A stretch of DNA of 37,535 nt from Actinomycetes bacterium (GTDB taxonomy: Bacteria; Actinomycetota; Acidimicrobiia; Spongiisociales; UBA5794). Position 1 is the first letter of the stretch. The number at the start of each line of letters is the position of its first letter. A program made the position numbers and the translations under genes. The notes beneath the pieces are model-generated. The model saw only the letters and a program-made list of their open reading frames with translations. It did no database searches and was not told the origin of the DNA. The stretch is taken from the NCBI GenBank assembly GCA_024638645.1, contig JAHEJX010000028.1, forward strand, positions 1 to 37,535, given 5' to 3'. This document shows, one piece after another, positions 7,491-15,588 of this stretch.

Positions 7491-8657
7491 ATGAAGGGGA
7501 TTGAGCTACCGCCGCTGACCGAGGACTTCACCGCCGATCCGGTCGAGCTCTTCTTCGACCTCGCCTACGTGTTCGCCTTTTCCCAGCTAGTCGCGCTCCT
7601 GATCGAGGATCCGTCATGGTCCGGAGTTGGCAAGGCGGCACTTCTGTTCGGCCTGCTGTGGCTGCCGTGGCAGCAACTCACCTGGGCTGCCAACGCCGTG
7701 TCTGGAAACGGGCGGCCGGTGCGTGCCCTGTTCTTGATTGCAACCGTGGTCAGTATCCCGATGGCCGCTTCAACGTCGACGGCGTTCGAAGGCGGGGGCA
7801 ATGTGTTTGCGGTTGCTCTCACCGGGATCATGCTCATCGGGTTCGCGATGCAGACGCTCGGCATCACCGAAAACACCGACTACCGCAGGGCCATCTTCAG
7901 CTGGATCGGACCCAACGCAATTGCGATTGCGGTCTTGGTGGTCGGGTCGTTCTTCGACGGCACGACCCGGCTGGCATTCTGGCTGGGCACCGCAGCCATT
8001 GTGCTCTGGGCCATGGTCAGGGCGGCCGAAGGCGAGTGGATCGTGCGGGCCGGTCACTTTGCGGAACGGCATGGCCTGATCATCATCATTGCCCTGGGGG
8101 AGGTGATCGTGGCGATCGGGATCCCGGTTGTCGCCACTCTGCAGAAGGGTGATGGCCTGGCCTTCGCCACGGTTTCGGCACTCCTGGCTTCCGGAGGCTT
8201 TGCGGGTCTGTTGTGGTGGGCGTATTTCGATCGGCCGAGTCCGGGTCTCGAGTTCGCCGCATCCAAGCTGAGTCTGAAGAACGCTGGGCAATACATTCGA
8301 GACGTATACACGTGGGCACACGCCCCGCTCGTTGCCGGCATCATCTTGTCCGCCGCAGCGCTCGAGGAAATCGCGCTACATCCTCGCGACCCGGTACACC
8401 TCGAGTTTCGGCTCATGCTCGCGGGCGGCCTATTCCTCTTCCTCATCGGCGTCTATGTCGCCGTGTGGCGTGCCTTCAGGGCTCAGGCGAGGGAGCGACT
8501 GATCGGCGCCATCGTCATCGCCGCACTGCTGTTTCTCGGTGGTTCCCTAGAAGGGGTCCTATTGCTCACGATCGTGGTCGTCATCATGTTCTTCGTGCTT
8601 GTAATCGAACACCGCCGAGTCGAGCGGCTCCAGCTGCACAGCCAGCTCGAGGCCTGA
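7491..8657 (+). CDS. Low temperature requirement protein A (LtrA) family membrane protein
   Basis: 388 residues from ATG 7491. The start is set by the conserved N-terminus of the family, PVELFFDLAYVFAFSQL, where the charged FFDL motif precedes the first helix. About ten hydrophobic helices follow, with RAAEGEWIVRAGHFAERHGL and IIIIALGEVIVAIG segments that match the LtrA family (PF06772). The protein sits in the cytoplasmic membrane. The founding Listeria gene was linked to growth at low temperature, but the molecular activity of the family is unknown. It is transcribed divergently from the PGGNSL protein gene. Confidence 0.88.
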   Translation: MKGIELPPLTEDFTADPVELFFDLAYVFAFSQLVALLIEDPSWSGVGKAALLFGLLWLPWQQLTWAANAVSGNGRPVRALFLIATVVSIPMAASTSTAFEGGGNVFAVALTGIMLIGFAMQTLGITENTDYRRAIFSWIGPNAIAIAVLVVGSFFDGTTRLAFWLGTAAIVLWAMVRAAEGEWIVRAGHFAERHGLIIIIALGEVIVAIGIPVVATLQKGDGLAFATVSALLASGGFAGLLWWAYFDRPSPGLEFAASKLSLKNAGQYIRDVYTWAHAPLVAGIILSAAALEEIALHPRDPVHLEFRLMLAGGLFLFLIGVYVAVWRAFRAQARERLIGAIVIAALLFLGGSLEGVLLLTIVVVIMFFVLVIEHRRVERLQLHSQLEA

Positions 8658-8691
8658 GGCGATCTCCACCCCACCTACGTACACTCAGCCC

Positions 8692-9498
8692 ATGCCGCTA
8701 TACATGGACGTCCACCCAGGGCTTGGGGAAGCCACTCCCGATGATGTAGCTGCTGCGCACCAGCGTGACCTCGCCCTCCAAGACCAGTACGGCGTCCGCT
8801 TCCTCAGCTATTGGTTTTCCGACCCGAGCGGCAAAGCCTTCTGCCTTGTGGAAGCGCCGGACGAGGAATCGATGCGGGAATGTCACAAAGCAGCCCACGG
8901 GCTCATGCCGCACGACGTCATCGAGGTAGGGGGGCCGACGTTGGCTCAGTTCATGGGTTACACCGAAACCGACGAGAACGACCGCGTAATAGTCGAAGGG
9001 CAGGCCGACACCGCGCTGCGGGCGATCATGTTCACCGATATCGAAGGGTCGACCGTTGTTTCCACAACGCAGGGAGACGCTGCGGCCATGGAGCTCGTCC
9101 GCCGCCACGACGAGGTAGTGCGCGACGCGTTGAGCAGCTTCGATGGTCGGATAATCAAGCACACCGGTGATGGCATGTTCGCCAGCTTCACTTCTGTGAT
9201 TCGGGCGGTGGATGCGTCCATTGCGATCCAGCGAGGTTCCACTGGAGGTTCCGGCCCCCTTGCGCTGAAGATCGGCCTTACCGTCGGAGAGCCCGTCGAG
9301 GACAGTGACGATCTCTTCGGAGCGTCCGTCAATCTCGCAGCTCGTATCTGCGCCCATGCTGCAGGTGGGCAGACGCTGGCATCGGGAACCGTTCGCGATC
9401 TCGCAATCGGCAAGGACATCCACTTCCGAGGAATGGGCGAGATCGGGCTCAAAGGCTTCCCTGAACCGGTTCCCCTCTACGAGATCGGGTGGTCTTGA
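8692..9498 (+). CDS. DUF4242 (nickel-binding-like) domain fused to class III adenylate/guanylate cyclase
   Basis: 268 residues from ATG 8692. Residues 1-80 match the DUF4242 domain, a small ferredoxin-like fold whose Streptomyces member SCO4226 binds nickel; conserved here are MDVHPG, RFLSYWFSDP, FCLVEAPDEE and HKAAHGLMPHDVIEV. Residues 108-268 form a cyclase domain with metal ligands Asp116 (MFTDIEGST) and Asp160 (TGDGMFASF). The transition-state pair Asn214/Arg218 is complete (SVNLAARI), unlike the cyclase at 1495. The architecture suggests cAMP or cGMP synthesis tuned by a ligand, perhaps a metal, bound to the N-terminal domain; that is inference. It starts 34 bp after the LtrA stop and may be co-transcribed with it. 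Confidence 0.85.
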   Translation: MPLYMDVHPGLGEATPDDVAAAHQRDLALQDQYGVRFLSYWFSDPSGKAFCLVEAPDEESMRECHKAAHGLMPHDVIEVGGPTLAQFMGYTETDENDRVIVEGQADTALRAIMFTDIEGSTVVSTTQGDAAAMELVRRHDEVVRDALSSFDGRIIKHTGDGMFASFTSVIRAVDASIAIQRGSTGGSGPLALKIGLTVGEPVEDSDDLFGASVNLAARICAHAAGGQTLASGTVRDLAIGKDIHFRGMGEIGLKGFPEPVPLYEIGWS

Positions 9499-9653
9499 GT
9501 CGGCGCGGACCTGCGCGGCATCAAACAGCTGATGGCCTATAGCTCCAAAGTAACGACGCGCTGGTGGGGGCAATCATGGCGCGAGATTAGGGGGGTGTCG
9601 GGCCTCGAAATCGAGCGCAAGATCACTTCTCGCACGCCGATAACTGCACTGAC

Positions 9654-10832
9654 GTGTCGCGCCGAATTCAGTTCCGGTTGGGAATGGCCGCATTCGCCCT
9701 CGTGGCGGCGGCCTGCGGCGACGCGCAACCAATACCCACGGCTACCGCGGCTCCGACCTCAACGACACTCGCCACGGGACAACGGGCGCCGCTCGGCGTT
9801 GCCAAGATCCCGACGACAACCAGCTCCACGATCCCGCCCACGTCGACATCTAGCAGTACCACCACTACGACTACCCGAGCGGTGATAGAGGCCGGCACCG
9901 TCGACAATCCAGTCGCGCTTGGCTCGCCGAGCGTCGTTGGTGACTGGATCGTCACAGTGGTTTCCGTTGACACGGATGCAGAAGCCGCAGTCGTTGACGA
10001 AAACCCCTTCAATGATCCTGCTGCAGAGGGGGAGAAATTCGTACTGGTAGGGATCGAAGCCACATATATCGGTGGCGACACTGCGTGGCCGTGGATCGAC
10101 ATCGACCACTGGATGCTTGGCGAGGACAACCTCCTATACAAAGGCATCGACTCCGAGTGCGGCGTGATCGCAGGCGACCTCGCCTTCATCGGTGAAGTCT
10201 TCCCAGGCGGGACCGTGGCGGGGAAGGTGTGCCATCGGGTCGCAGCAGATGACGCAGCGCGAGCCGTGCTTGTGGTCGAGGAAGGCTTCACGATCGGCGA
10301 GTCCGACGCCGCGGTCTTTTCATTGCGCGCGGGCGTCGGCTCAGTTCCACTCGCAGTGCCGCCGAATATCCCGGCCATTGTCGCCGGCGGGCCGCTCGGC
10401 TCCATCGGCAATCCAATAGAGCGGGCTTCCCCCGGAATGGTGGGAGATTGGCGCGTATCGGTCAACTCCCTCGATCTCGATGCGACGGCGGCGATATTGG
10501 CGGAGAACCAATTCAACGACCCGCCGGCTTCCGGATTCACGTACGTGCTGGTTGGGCTCGAGGCCACGAACGAAGGCTCGGAAAGCGCCGATCCGTGGCG
10601 AGACATCAGGAGCAAAGTCTTAGGCGAATCCCGCGTTGCGTACGAGGGTTTCGAGACCTACTGCGGGGTGATCCCAGACGATGTCACTGCTGTGGGCGAT
10701 GTCGAACCCGGCACCACAGTGAGTTTCAACATGTGCTGGGCCGTTGGCCGCGACGACATCGAATCGCTGCTGTTGATCCTCGAGGACTATCAAGACTTCG
10801 AGAGCCGCCGTCTCTTCTACGCTCTCGGCTAG
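9654..10832 (+). CDS. Lipoprotein with two DUF4352-like domains
   Basis: 392 residues from GTG 9654. The signal sequence ends in a lipobox, ALVAAAC, with Cys21 as the lipidation site. A Ser/Thr/Pro linker follows (residues about 30-75). Two homologous beta-sandwich units of about 150 residues come next; each opens with PVALGSPSVVGDWIVTV- or PIERASPGMVGDWRVSV-type strands and contains ENxFNDP, FVLVGIEAT / YVLVGLEAT, SECGVI / TYCGVIPDD and a PGGTV or PGTTV turn. This is the pattern of DUF4352-like extracellular domains. There is no good ribosome-binding site, so the start rests on the signal peptide. Function is unknown; an anchored cell-surface protein. Confidence 0.8.
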   Translation: MSRRIQFRLGMAAFALVAAACGDAQPIPTATAAPTSTTLATGQRAPLGVAKIPTTTSSTIPPTSTSSSTTTTTTRAVIEAGTVDNPVALGSPSVVGDWIVTVVSVDTDAEAAVVDENPFNDPAAEGEKFVLVGIEATYIGGDTAWPWIDIDHWMLGEDNLLYKGIDSECGVIAGDLAFIGEVFPGGTVAGKVCHRVAADDAARAVLVVEEGFTIGESDAAVFSLRAGVGSVPLAVPPNIPAIVAGGPLGSIGNPIERASPGMVGDWRVSVNSLDLDATAAILAENQFNDPPASGFTYVLVGLEATNEGSESADPWRDIRSKVLGESRVAYEGFETYCGVIPDDVTAVGDVEPGTTVSFNMCWAVGRDDIESLLLILEDYQDFESRRLFYALG

Positions 10833-10847
10833 ACCACTCGCTCTAGC
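10826..10847. terminator. Hairpin between converging genes
   Basis: GGCTAGA, 8-nt loop, TCTAGCC. It overlaps the last codons of the plus-strand lipoprotein gene and lies just at the end of the minus-strand GTPase gene. It has a 7-bp stem and no U-tract, so a bidirectional terminator is plausible but not proven. Confidence 0.4.
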
Positions 10848-12183
10848 CCGATGCGGCGTCTATCAGCGGCGCCAGCAGCTCCTCGAGCGACGGTCCTGCT
10901 TGCTCGGCCAGGTCGTAGTACACCTGGACACTCGGCACCTCGAGGTCGAGCACCCGTGCCAGTTCGGACGGCGTCCCGATGACGACGATATCGATGTCGG
11001 GGCCTGCGGCGTGGATTGTCTCGCGAAGGTCGGCCCGCTGTGACTCGCCGTATCCCATTGCCGGGAGGATCCGTTCCAAGTGGCCGAACTTGGCGAACAC
11101 ATCGACAATCGAGCCGCGGGCATAGGGGCGGGGATCAACGATCTCGGCTGCTCCGTACTTCTGGGCCGCGACCAAACCGGCGCCGTATGCCATTTCGCCA
11201 TGGGTAGTGGTTGGCCCGTCCTCCACTACCAGCACACGCTTGCCCGTGATCAGCGAAGGCTCGTCGACACGAACCGCAGACGCCGCCTCCGTGATCGATG
11301 CGGTCGGGTTCACCTGTGCAATCGTGGCGCGCAGCGCTGTCGTCGCTTCTGGGTCTGCCGTGTCGACCTTGTTGATGATGATGGCGGAAGCCCGCCGCAC
11401 GTTGGCCTCACCCGGCCAGTAGTGCAGCTCGTGGCCCACCCGGTGCGGATCGACCACACAGATGTCGACGTCTGGCACGATGAAAGGTGTGTCGTTATTG
11501 CCCCCATCCCAGATGATCAGGTCGGCCTCTGCTTCTGCTGCCCGCAGAATGGCCTCGTAGTCGGCGCCGGCGAAGACCACAGCACCGTCGCGGATGTACG
11601 GCTCGTACTCTTCGCGTTCTTCGATGGTGACGTCCGCAGCATCGAGGTCATCGAAAGTCGCGAATCGCTGGAGGCGCTGCATGAGCAGATTGCCGTAGGG
11701 CATCGGATGGCGAATCGCAGCAACCCTCGTGCCGGCCGCGGCCGCGATCTGACGAATCTTGCGTGCCGTCTGGCTCTTGCCTGCCCCGGTGCGGACAGCC
11801 GTGACAGATACGACCGGCCGCGTCGATCGCAGGGCCGTGCTCTCGCCTGGCAGGAGGAAGTCTGCCCCTGCGGCATTGGCTCGGGCCGCCAGGTGCATGA
11901 CGTGTTCGTGGCTGACGTCGCTGTACGAGAAGACCACGACGTCGACCCCGTGCTCGAGAATGAGTGCTTCCAGGTTGTCTTCGGGATGGATCGGGATCCC
12001 CTCTGGATAGCGGGGACCAGCGAGCTCGGCCGGATAGCGACGATCGTCGATATCAGGGATCTGGGTGGCGGTGAACGCGACCACCCTGAATTCGCCATTG
12101 CCTCGATAGAGCATGTTGAAGTTGTGGAAGTCCCTGCCTGCGGCTCCCAAGATGATCACTGACCTCGGCTCACGGATGGTCAA
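10843..12183 (-). CDS. COG2403-type P-loop GTPase, cyclic 2,3-diphosphoglycerate synthetase-like
   Basis: 446 residues from a TTG at 12183, supported by GGAGGAAGGGAG just upstream and by the Rossmann-like start SVIILGAAGRDFHNFN. Residues 1-120 form an NAD-like alpha/beta domain. Walker A VRTGAGKSQTA lies at 131-141, IIWDGGNND acts as a switch-type motif around 235, and INKVD near 264 resembles the NKxD base-recognition motif. The C-terminal part has HGEMAYGAG. This domain order matches COG2403 proteins, whose best characterised relative is the archaeal cyclic 2,3-diphosphoglycerate synthetase. Whether the bacterial proteins make that compound is not known to me. The product is soluble and cytoplasmic. 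Confidence 0.75.
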   Translation of the reverse strand: MTIREPRSVIILGAAGRDFHNFNMLYRGNGEFRVVAFTATQIPDIDDRRYPAELAGPRYPEGIPIHPEDNLEALILEHGVDVVVFSYSDVSHEHVMHLAARANAAGADFLLPGESTALRSTRPVVSVTAVRTGAGKSQTARKIRQIAAAAGTRVAAIRHPMPYGNLLMQRLQRFATFDDLDAADVTIEEREEYEPYIRDGAVVFAGADYEAILRAAEAEADLIIWDGGNNDTPFIVPDVDICVVDPHRVGHELHYWPGEANVRRASAIIINKVDTADPEATTALRATIAQVNPTASITEAASAVRVDEPSLITGKRVLVVEDGPTTTHGEMAYGAGLVAAQKYGAAEIVDPRPYARGSIVDVFAKFGHLERILPAMGYGESQRADLRETIHAAGPDIDIVVIGTPSELARVLDLEVPSVQVYYDLAEQAGPSLEELLAPLIDAASG

Positions 12184-12270
12184 ACCGGCTCCCTTCCTCC
12201 GATCGCATTGTCCGACGGACGATCAGGTGGTGGGAGAGACTTTCGGCCCGGGCATTGCGGGACTGGGGTA

Positions 12271-12717
12271 TCAGCCGGCCAGGCGCGGCGGGATGTCGCC
12301 CATCCGAGGAATGGCACCGAGCTCACGCTCAACCTGTTCGATGTGGGCGACACACTCGCTGATGAGCTCGATGAGGACTTTCTGATTGATGTCGTCCAAC
12401 CGTTTGATGTGCACGGTTGACTTGCTTGCCTGATGGGGGCCGAGGCGTTCGAGAATGTCGTCGAATCCGCGCAGCCCGGACATGATGTAGAGAGTGATCT
12501 TGTCCTTACGGGGAGCAAAGCCGACGCTGAAGAAGTCGCCCTCCTGTCCGGTCTTGTATCGGTAGTGATACTGCCCGAAGCCAATGGTGCCTGCGCTCCA
12601 CACCCTGGGCGCCTCGCCGGTGGCTTGCTCCATGAGCCCGAGCAGCTTGGTGGCGTCATCGCGCCTGCCGTCATGTGTGACGGCGGCGATCACTCCAGCG
12701 ACATCTGAGGCGGTCAT
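12271..12717 (-). CDS. DUF1801 domain-containing protein
   Basis: 148 residues from ATG 12717; an upstream extension exists but has no family features. The family pattern is visible: a helical N-terminus (MTASDVAGVIAAVTHDGRR), then WSAGTIGFGQYHYRYKTG and a beta-rich FFSVGFAPRKDKITLYI core. The STVHIKRLDDINQKVLIELI segment comes after that. DUF1801 (YdhG-like) proteins are small cytoplasmic proteins of unknown biochemical role. It lies upstream of, and on the same strand as, the COG2403 GTPase, with a gap of about 90 bp. Confidence 0.8.
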   Translation of the reverse strand: MTASDVAGVIAAVTHDGRRDDATKLLGLMEQATGEAPRVWSAGTIGFGQYHYRYKTGQEGDFFSVGFAPRKDKITLYIMSGLRGFDDILERLGPHQASKSTVHIKRLDDINQKVLIELISECVAHIEQVERELGAIPRMGDIPPRLAG

Positions 12718-12790
12718 TGCGGTGCAACATAGCGAACCTGCGATGGATTGCTCCGCCACCTTCTGTTGCGCGGAGGGTATGTTTCTTGCC

Positions 12791-12943
12791 ATGTTTGACG
12801 GTGCCGCCGCCGCCGATCCAATGCCGTTTGGGACGGCGATCGGTCTCGGACTTGTGCTCGTCGCGGCCGACATCGTCCTCTTGGTCGTAGTCGTCCGGTC
12901 TCGTCATGAGACTCTGCCCCACAACTGGATCGTGGGTAACTGA
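12791..12943 (+). CDS. Small single-helix membrane protein, hypothetical
   Basis: 50 residues from ATG 12791, or 54 from ATG 12779. A GGAGG lies at 12772-12776, too close to the first ATG and rather far from the second, so the start is uncertain. The sequence is an Ala/Pro-rich N-terminus, one hydrophobic helix (IGLGLVLVAADIVLLVVVV) and a short tail RSRHETLPHNWIVGN. The clean helix and polar ends look like a real small membrane protein. No family is recognised; it is divergent from the DUF1801 gene. Confidence 0.4.
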   Translation: MFDGAAAADPMPFGTAIGLGLVLVAADIVLLVVVVRSRHETLPHNWIVGN

Positions 12944-13022
12944 GCGGGCACACGAGCCATACTCGTGCCGTCTTCCAGCTCGGCCCCAATTACAGGAGGG
13001 CCGGTCAACGAGGATGCGTGAA

Positions 13023-13763
13023 TTATCGAGCAGTTTGCAGCTCAATCAAGACGTTCCAGGCAAAGCGCCTCGAGGAAGGTACGACTCGCATCAAGGTGTC
13101 GTCGATCCTGGTGAGGGCCCGGTTCGCTCGGTCGAACAGCTTCGTCTTGCGCAGCGGCACGGCCGCCAGCGTCGTGAGGTTGTAGAAAGACAATCCGACG
13201 TCGGCGAATAATCGCTCCGCGACTGCGAAGTCGTTCATCATCAACGGGTGCTCATCATCGCTTCGCATCGAAGGGGTCATTCTGCGATATAGGTTGATCA
13301 GAGGGTTGTGTCCGAGCGGTTCGATGAAGAACGCGGTGCCGCCTGGTCGCAGGACGCGGCTGATCTCGCCGAACGCCTTGTCCAGGTCGAGGTGATGGAG
13401 GATTCCGGTGCCGCACACGAGGTCGAAGGTGTCGTTGTCGAACGTCATCGCTTCTGCGTTCATCTCCAGAACCTCGACGGCAGGGTCGAGTCTCTTGCGT
13501 GCCCGGCGGATCGCCTCCGTCGAAATATCTATCGCCACCACGCTCGCCCCTGCCGCTGCCAACGCCGCAGCATGGCCGCCCGGCCCGCAGCCGTACTCGA
13601 GCAACGACTTGCCGGCGACGTCCTCCGAGATGCGGCGCAGGTAGTCGTCACGACACCGCTGCATGACCGAGTAGTACTTGGCCGTTGCGGCGCGAGCGTC
13701 ACGGTCATGGGCGTATAGGTGGTCATGGAACTCGGCTTCCCGCCGCAGGCGATCGTCGCTCAC
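13023..13763 (-). CDS. Class I SAM-dependent methyltransferase
   Basis: 246 residues from GTG 13763. Motif I LLEYGCGPGGHAAAL (about residues 54-68) binds SAM. The acidic end of strand 2 is VVAIDIS, the motif IV region is FDLVCGTGILHHL, and RVLRPGGTAFFIEPLGHNP is motif post-III of the Methyltransf_11 type. The segment after 150 (NLYRRMTPSMRSDDEHPL) recalls methyltransferases acting on large glycans or polyketides, but the substrate is not predictable. Its start codon shares a base with the stop of the YjbR gene upstream, so it is the last gene of a three-gene minus-strand operon (APH kinase, YjbR, methyltransferase). Confidence 0.85.
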   Translation of the reverse strand: MSDDRLRREAEFHDHLYAHDRDARAATAKYYSVMQRCRDDYLRRISEDVAGKSLLEYGCGPGGHAAALAAAGASVVAIDISTEAIRRARKRLDPAVEVLEMNAEAMTFDNDTFDLVCGTGILHHLDLDKAFGEISRVLRPGGTAFFIEPLGHNPLINLYRRMTPSMRSDDEHPLMMNDFAVAERLFADVGLSFYNLTTLAAVPLRKTKLFDRANRALTRIDDTLMRVVPSSRRFAWNVLIELQTAR

Positions 13764-14116
13764 TAGGCCTCTTCCCAGCGTTCGGGTCGGCGTTTCTTGG
13801 GAAGCTTCGAGACGACCATCAGGTAGGAGTCGTCGATGGCTTCGAGTAGCTCACTCTTGGGGATCTTGCCGTCGGTGCTCAGGTCGTTCCATCCGTTGCG
13901 GCCGATGTAGCCCATGACGGAAGCGTCGTCCGGGTGGCGCAACAGCCACTCGTCCGCCTCGTCCCGATTGGCGCCGCATTTCACACCGATGGATTCCTCG
14001 CCAATGAACACGAAGATCTTGTCATCCACCTTGGCGACTGTGTGGTCCTCCCACGGCTCGTCCTGCCAGGCGCCTGGCTTGGCGAGGGAGTAGGCGAGAA
14101 CGTCGTCGTATTTCAC
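13763..14116 (-). CDS. MmcQ/YjbR family protein (DUF419)
   Basis: 117 residues from GTG 14116, which begins the conserved part directly (MKYDDVLAYSLAKPGAWQDEPW); the longer open frame upstream overlaps the preceding gene. Family landmarks are PGAWQDEPWEDHTVAKVDDKIFVFIG, the GVKCGANRDEADEWL segment and a C-terminal WNDLSTDGKIPKSELLEAIDDSY. These small double-wing DNA-binding-like proteins have no firmly known role. It sits between an aminoglycoside-type kinase (10-bp gap) and the methyltransferase (1-bp overlap), which indicates an operon. Confidence 0.82.
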   Translation of the reverse strand: MKYDDVLAYSLAKPGAWQDEPWEDHTVAKVDDKIFVFIGEESIGVKCGANRDEADEWLLRHPDDASVMGYIGRNGWNDLSTDGKIPKSELLEAIDDSYLMVVSKLPKKRRPERWEEA

Positions 14117-14126
14117 GGCAGCCAAG

Positions 14127-15020
14127 TTACAGGGCGGCGACCACGTCGGCAGCACGCAAGGTGTCGACACCGAATGGCTGCAGGTCGACCTGGAAGCAGG
14201 CAAGTCCGTTCGATACGCGCTCCACAACGCCCCACTCCCAGATGGCAACGGCGTCCAAGCCGGTTAGGCCGGCAAGGCGGTGTGCTCGTTCCCACGGATC
14301 TCCTTCAATCAGCTCGTTTGGGTCCTCTCGCATCACGATGCCCATGTCGTATTCCGGCTCGGCGAGCAGCCCATCAGGATCGACGAGTTTGAACCCATCA
14401 CCAGCTTGCAGCGTGTTCCATTGGTGAACGTCTCCGTGAACCAATACCGCCGTATCGTCATCGTGCGCGGCGATCCTTCGCTCCGCGCAGTCGACGGCAT
14501 GCTCGATGGCTGCTGCAGTGCAAGGCCGGGATTGTGACTCCCACAGATCGAGGATCAAGTCGATGAGCCATCGGCCCTTGGCAGCGCCGGTTGGTAGGTC
14601 GACGTCGAACACCTTTCGCCACAGTTGAGATGCCGCGGAGGCGAGGATCTCGTGCCGCCGTTCGATGGGCAGACCGAACTCGCTCAGCGGGCGCCCCAAC
14701 CGCTCCATGAGCATGGCTCCTCGCGTGACGTCGCTGGCGTAGAGCCTTGGACAACCGTTGCCTGCGGCCAATTCGAGGACCGTGACTTCGTTGGCCGTTG
14801 CATTCTCGTAGCGGGGCACAAGCAGTTTCAACACCCCGGGCGTTCCGTCGGCGAGCGTCACTTCGATCACCAGCGACTCGGTGCCACCCGAGAGCTGCCG
14901 CACTGCGCTGAACTCCCATTCGTCGGCGAGCGTGCTCACGAGGTCGGGCAGCCCGTCGAGCCACGCAGTTGCGTTTGCGGCGTGTGCTTCGTTCCGCAAT
15001 ACGTCTGAGATATCGAACAT
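14127..15020 (-). CDS. Aminoglycoside/hydroxyurea phosphotransferase-like kinase (APH(6) family)
   Basis: 297 residues from ATG 15020. It has the protein-kinase-like fold of the APH(6)/hydroxyurea kinase family. The N lobe contains LSGGTESLVIEV and Lys65 in GVLKLL. The catalytic loop LVHGDVHQWN holds His195, Asp197 and Asn202, and the metal-binding segment LVDPDGLLAEPEYDMG holds Asp214. Known relatives phosphorylate streptomycin or hydroxyurea, but many chromosomal members have unknown natural substrates, so resistance should not be assumed. First gene of the minus-strand operon, divergent from the GNAT gene 27 bp away. Confidence 0.85.
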   Translation of the reverse strand: MFDISDVLRNEAHAANATAWLDGLPDLVSTLADEWEFSAVRQLSGGTESLVIEVTLADGTPGVLKLLVPRYENATANEVTVLELAAGNGCPRLYASDVTRGAMLMERLGRPLSEFGLPIERRHEILASAASQLWRKVFDVDLPTGAAKGRWLIDLILDLWESQSRPCTAAAIEHAVDCAERRIAAHDDDTAVLVHGDVHQWNTLQAGDGFKLVDPDGLLAEPEYDMGIVMREDPNELIEGDPWERAHRLAGLTGLDAVAIWEWGVVERVSNGLACFQVDLQPFGVDTLRAADVVAAL

Positions 15021-15047
15021 TCACGGACGGTAAGGGAGAATGCTCCA

Positions 15048-15527
15048 ATGGACAAGGCGTCAGATTTTGTCGTTGGTGACGACGATCCGGCTACCGGAGA
15101 CGTACACGAGTTGCTCGAGGCGCATCTCGCCCTCGCCCATGAGGTCACGCCTCCCGGCCATGTGCATGCTCTTGATGGTGCAGGCCTCCAGGCCGACGAC
15201 ATCTCCTTCTACAGTGTTCGGCGCACCGATGGATCTCTTGTCGGCATCGGCGCATTGCGCGATCTCGGCTTGGGGCACTTCGAGATCAAGTCGATGCATA
15301 CAGCGCACAGCGAGCGCGGCAAGGGCATCGGTCGTGCGATCTTGGAACATCTCATCACGATCGCTATCGATCGTGGGGGCACCCGGATCAGCTTGGAAAC
15401 AGGCACGATGGAGGCCTTTTCGCCTGCGCGGGCGATGTACGCAAGTCGCGGCTTCGAAGTCTGCGAGCCCTTTGCTGAGTATCAGCCCGTACCGAACAGC
15501 GTGTGTATGACCTTGTACCTCACATAG
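15048..15527 (+). CDS. GNAT family N-acetyltransferase
   Basis: 159 residues from ATG 15048, with AAGGGAG about 11 nt upstream. The acetyl-CoA binding motif is SERGKGIGRAILEHLI (Q/RxxGxG/A), preceded by the beta strand HFEIKSMHTA. The family's late strand and helix appear as ISLETGTMEAFSPARAMYASRGFEVC. The segment LLEAHLALAHEVTPPGHVHAL and the E/TG--AF pattern are close to the PhnO/ElaA-like branch often annotated as putative acetyltransferases of amino sugars or amines. The substrate is unknown. Confidence 0.85.
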   Translation: MDKASDFVVGDDDPATGDVHELLEAHLALAHEVTPPGHVHALDGAGLQADDISFYSVRRTDGSLVGIGALRDLGLGHFEIKSMHTAHSERGKGIGRAILEHLITIAIDRGGTRISLETGTMEAFSPARAMYASRGFEVCEPFAEYQPVPNSVCMTLYLT

Positions 15528-15588
15528 ATATCCCTAATCTCCCATGATCTGGAGCGGGGCCAGCCGTTGATGCGATAAGGAGGATTGG

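Noticed and set aside
11080..12162. 360-residue plus-strand frame opposite the GTPase
   Set aside because: Shadow of the COG2403 gene, which has P-loop and NKxD motifs; the shadow has none.
14127..15020. Acquired antibiotic resistance gene
   Set aside because: The APH-like kinase has the same base composition as its neighbours, is in an operon with ordinary genes and has no mobile element near it. Resistance cannot be inferred.
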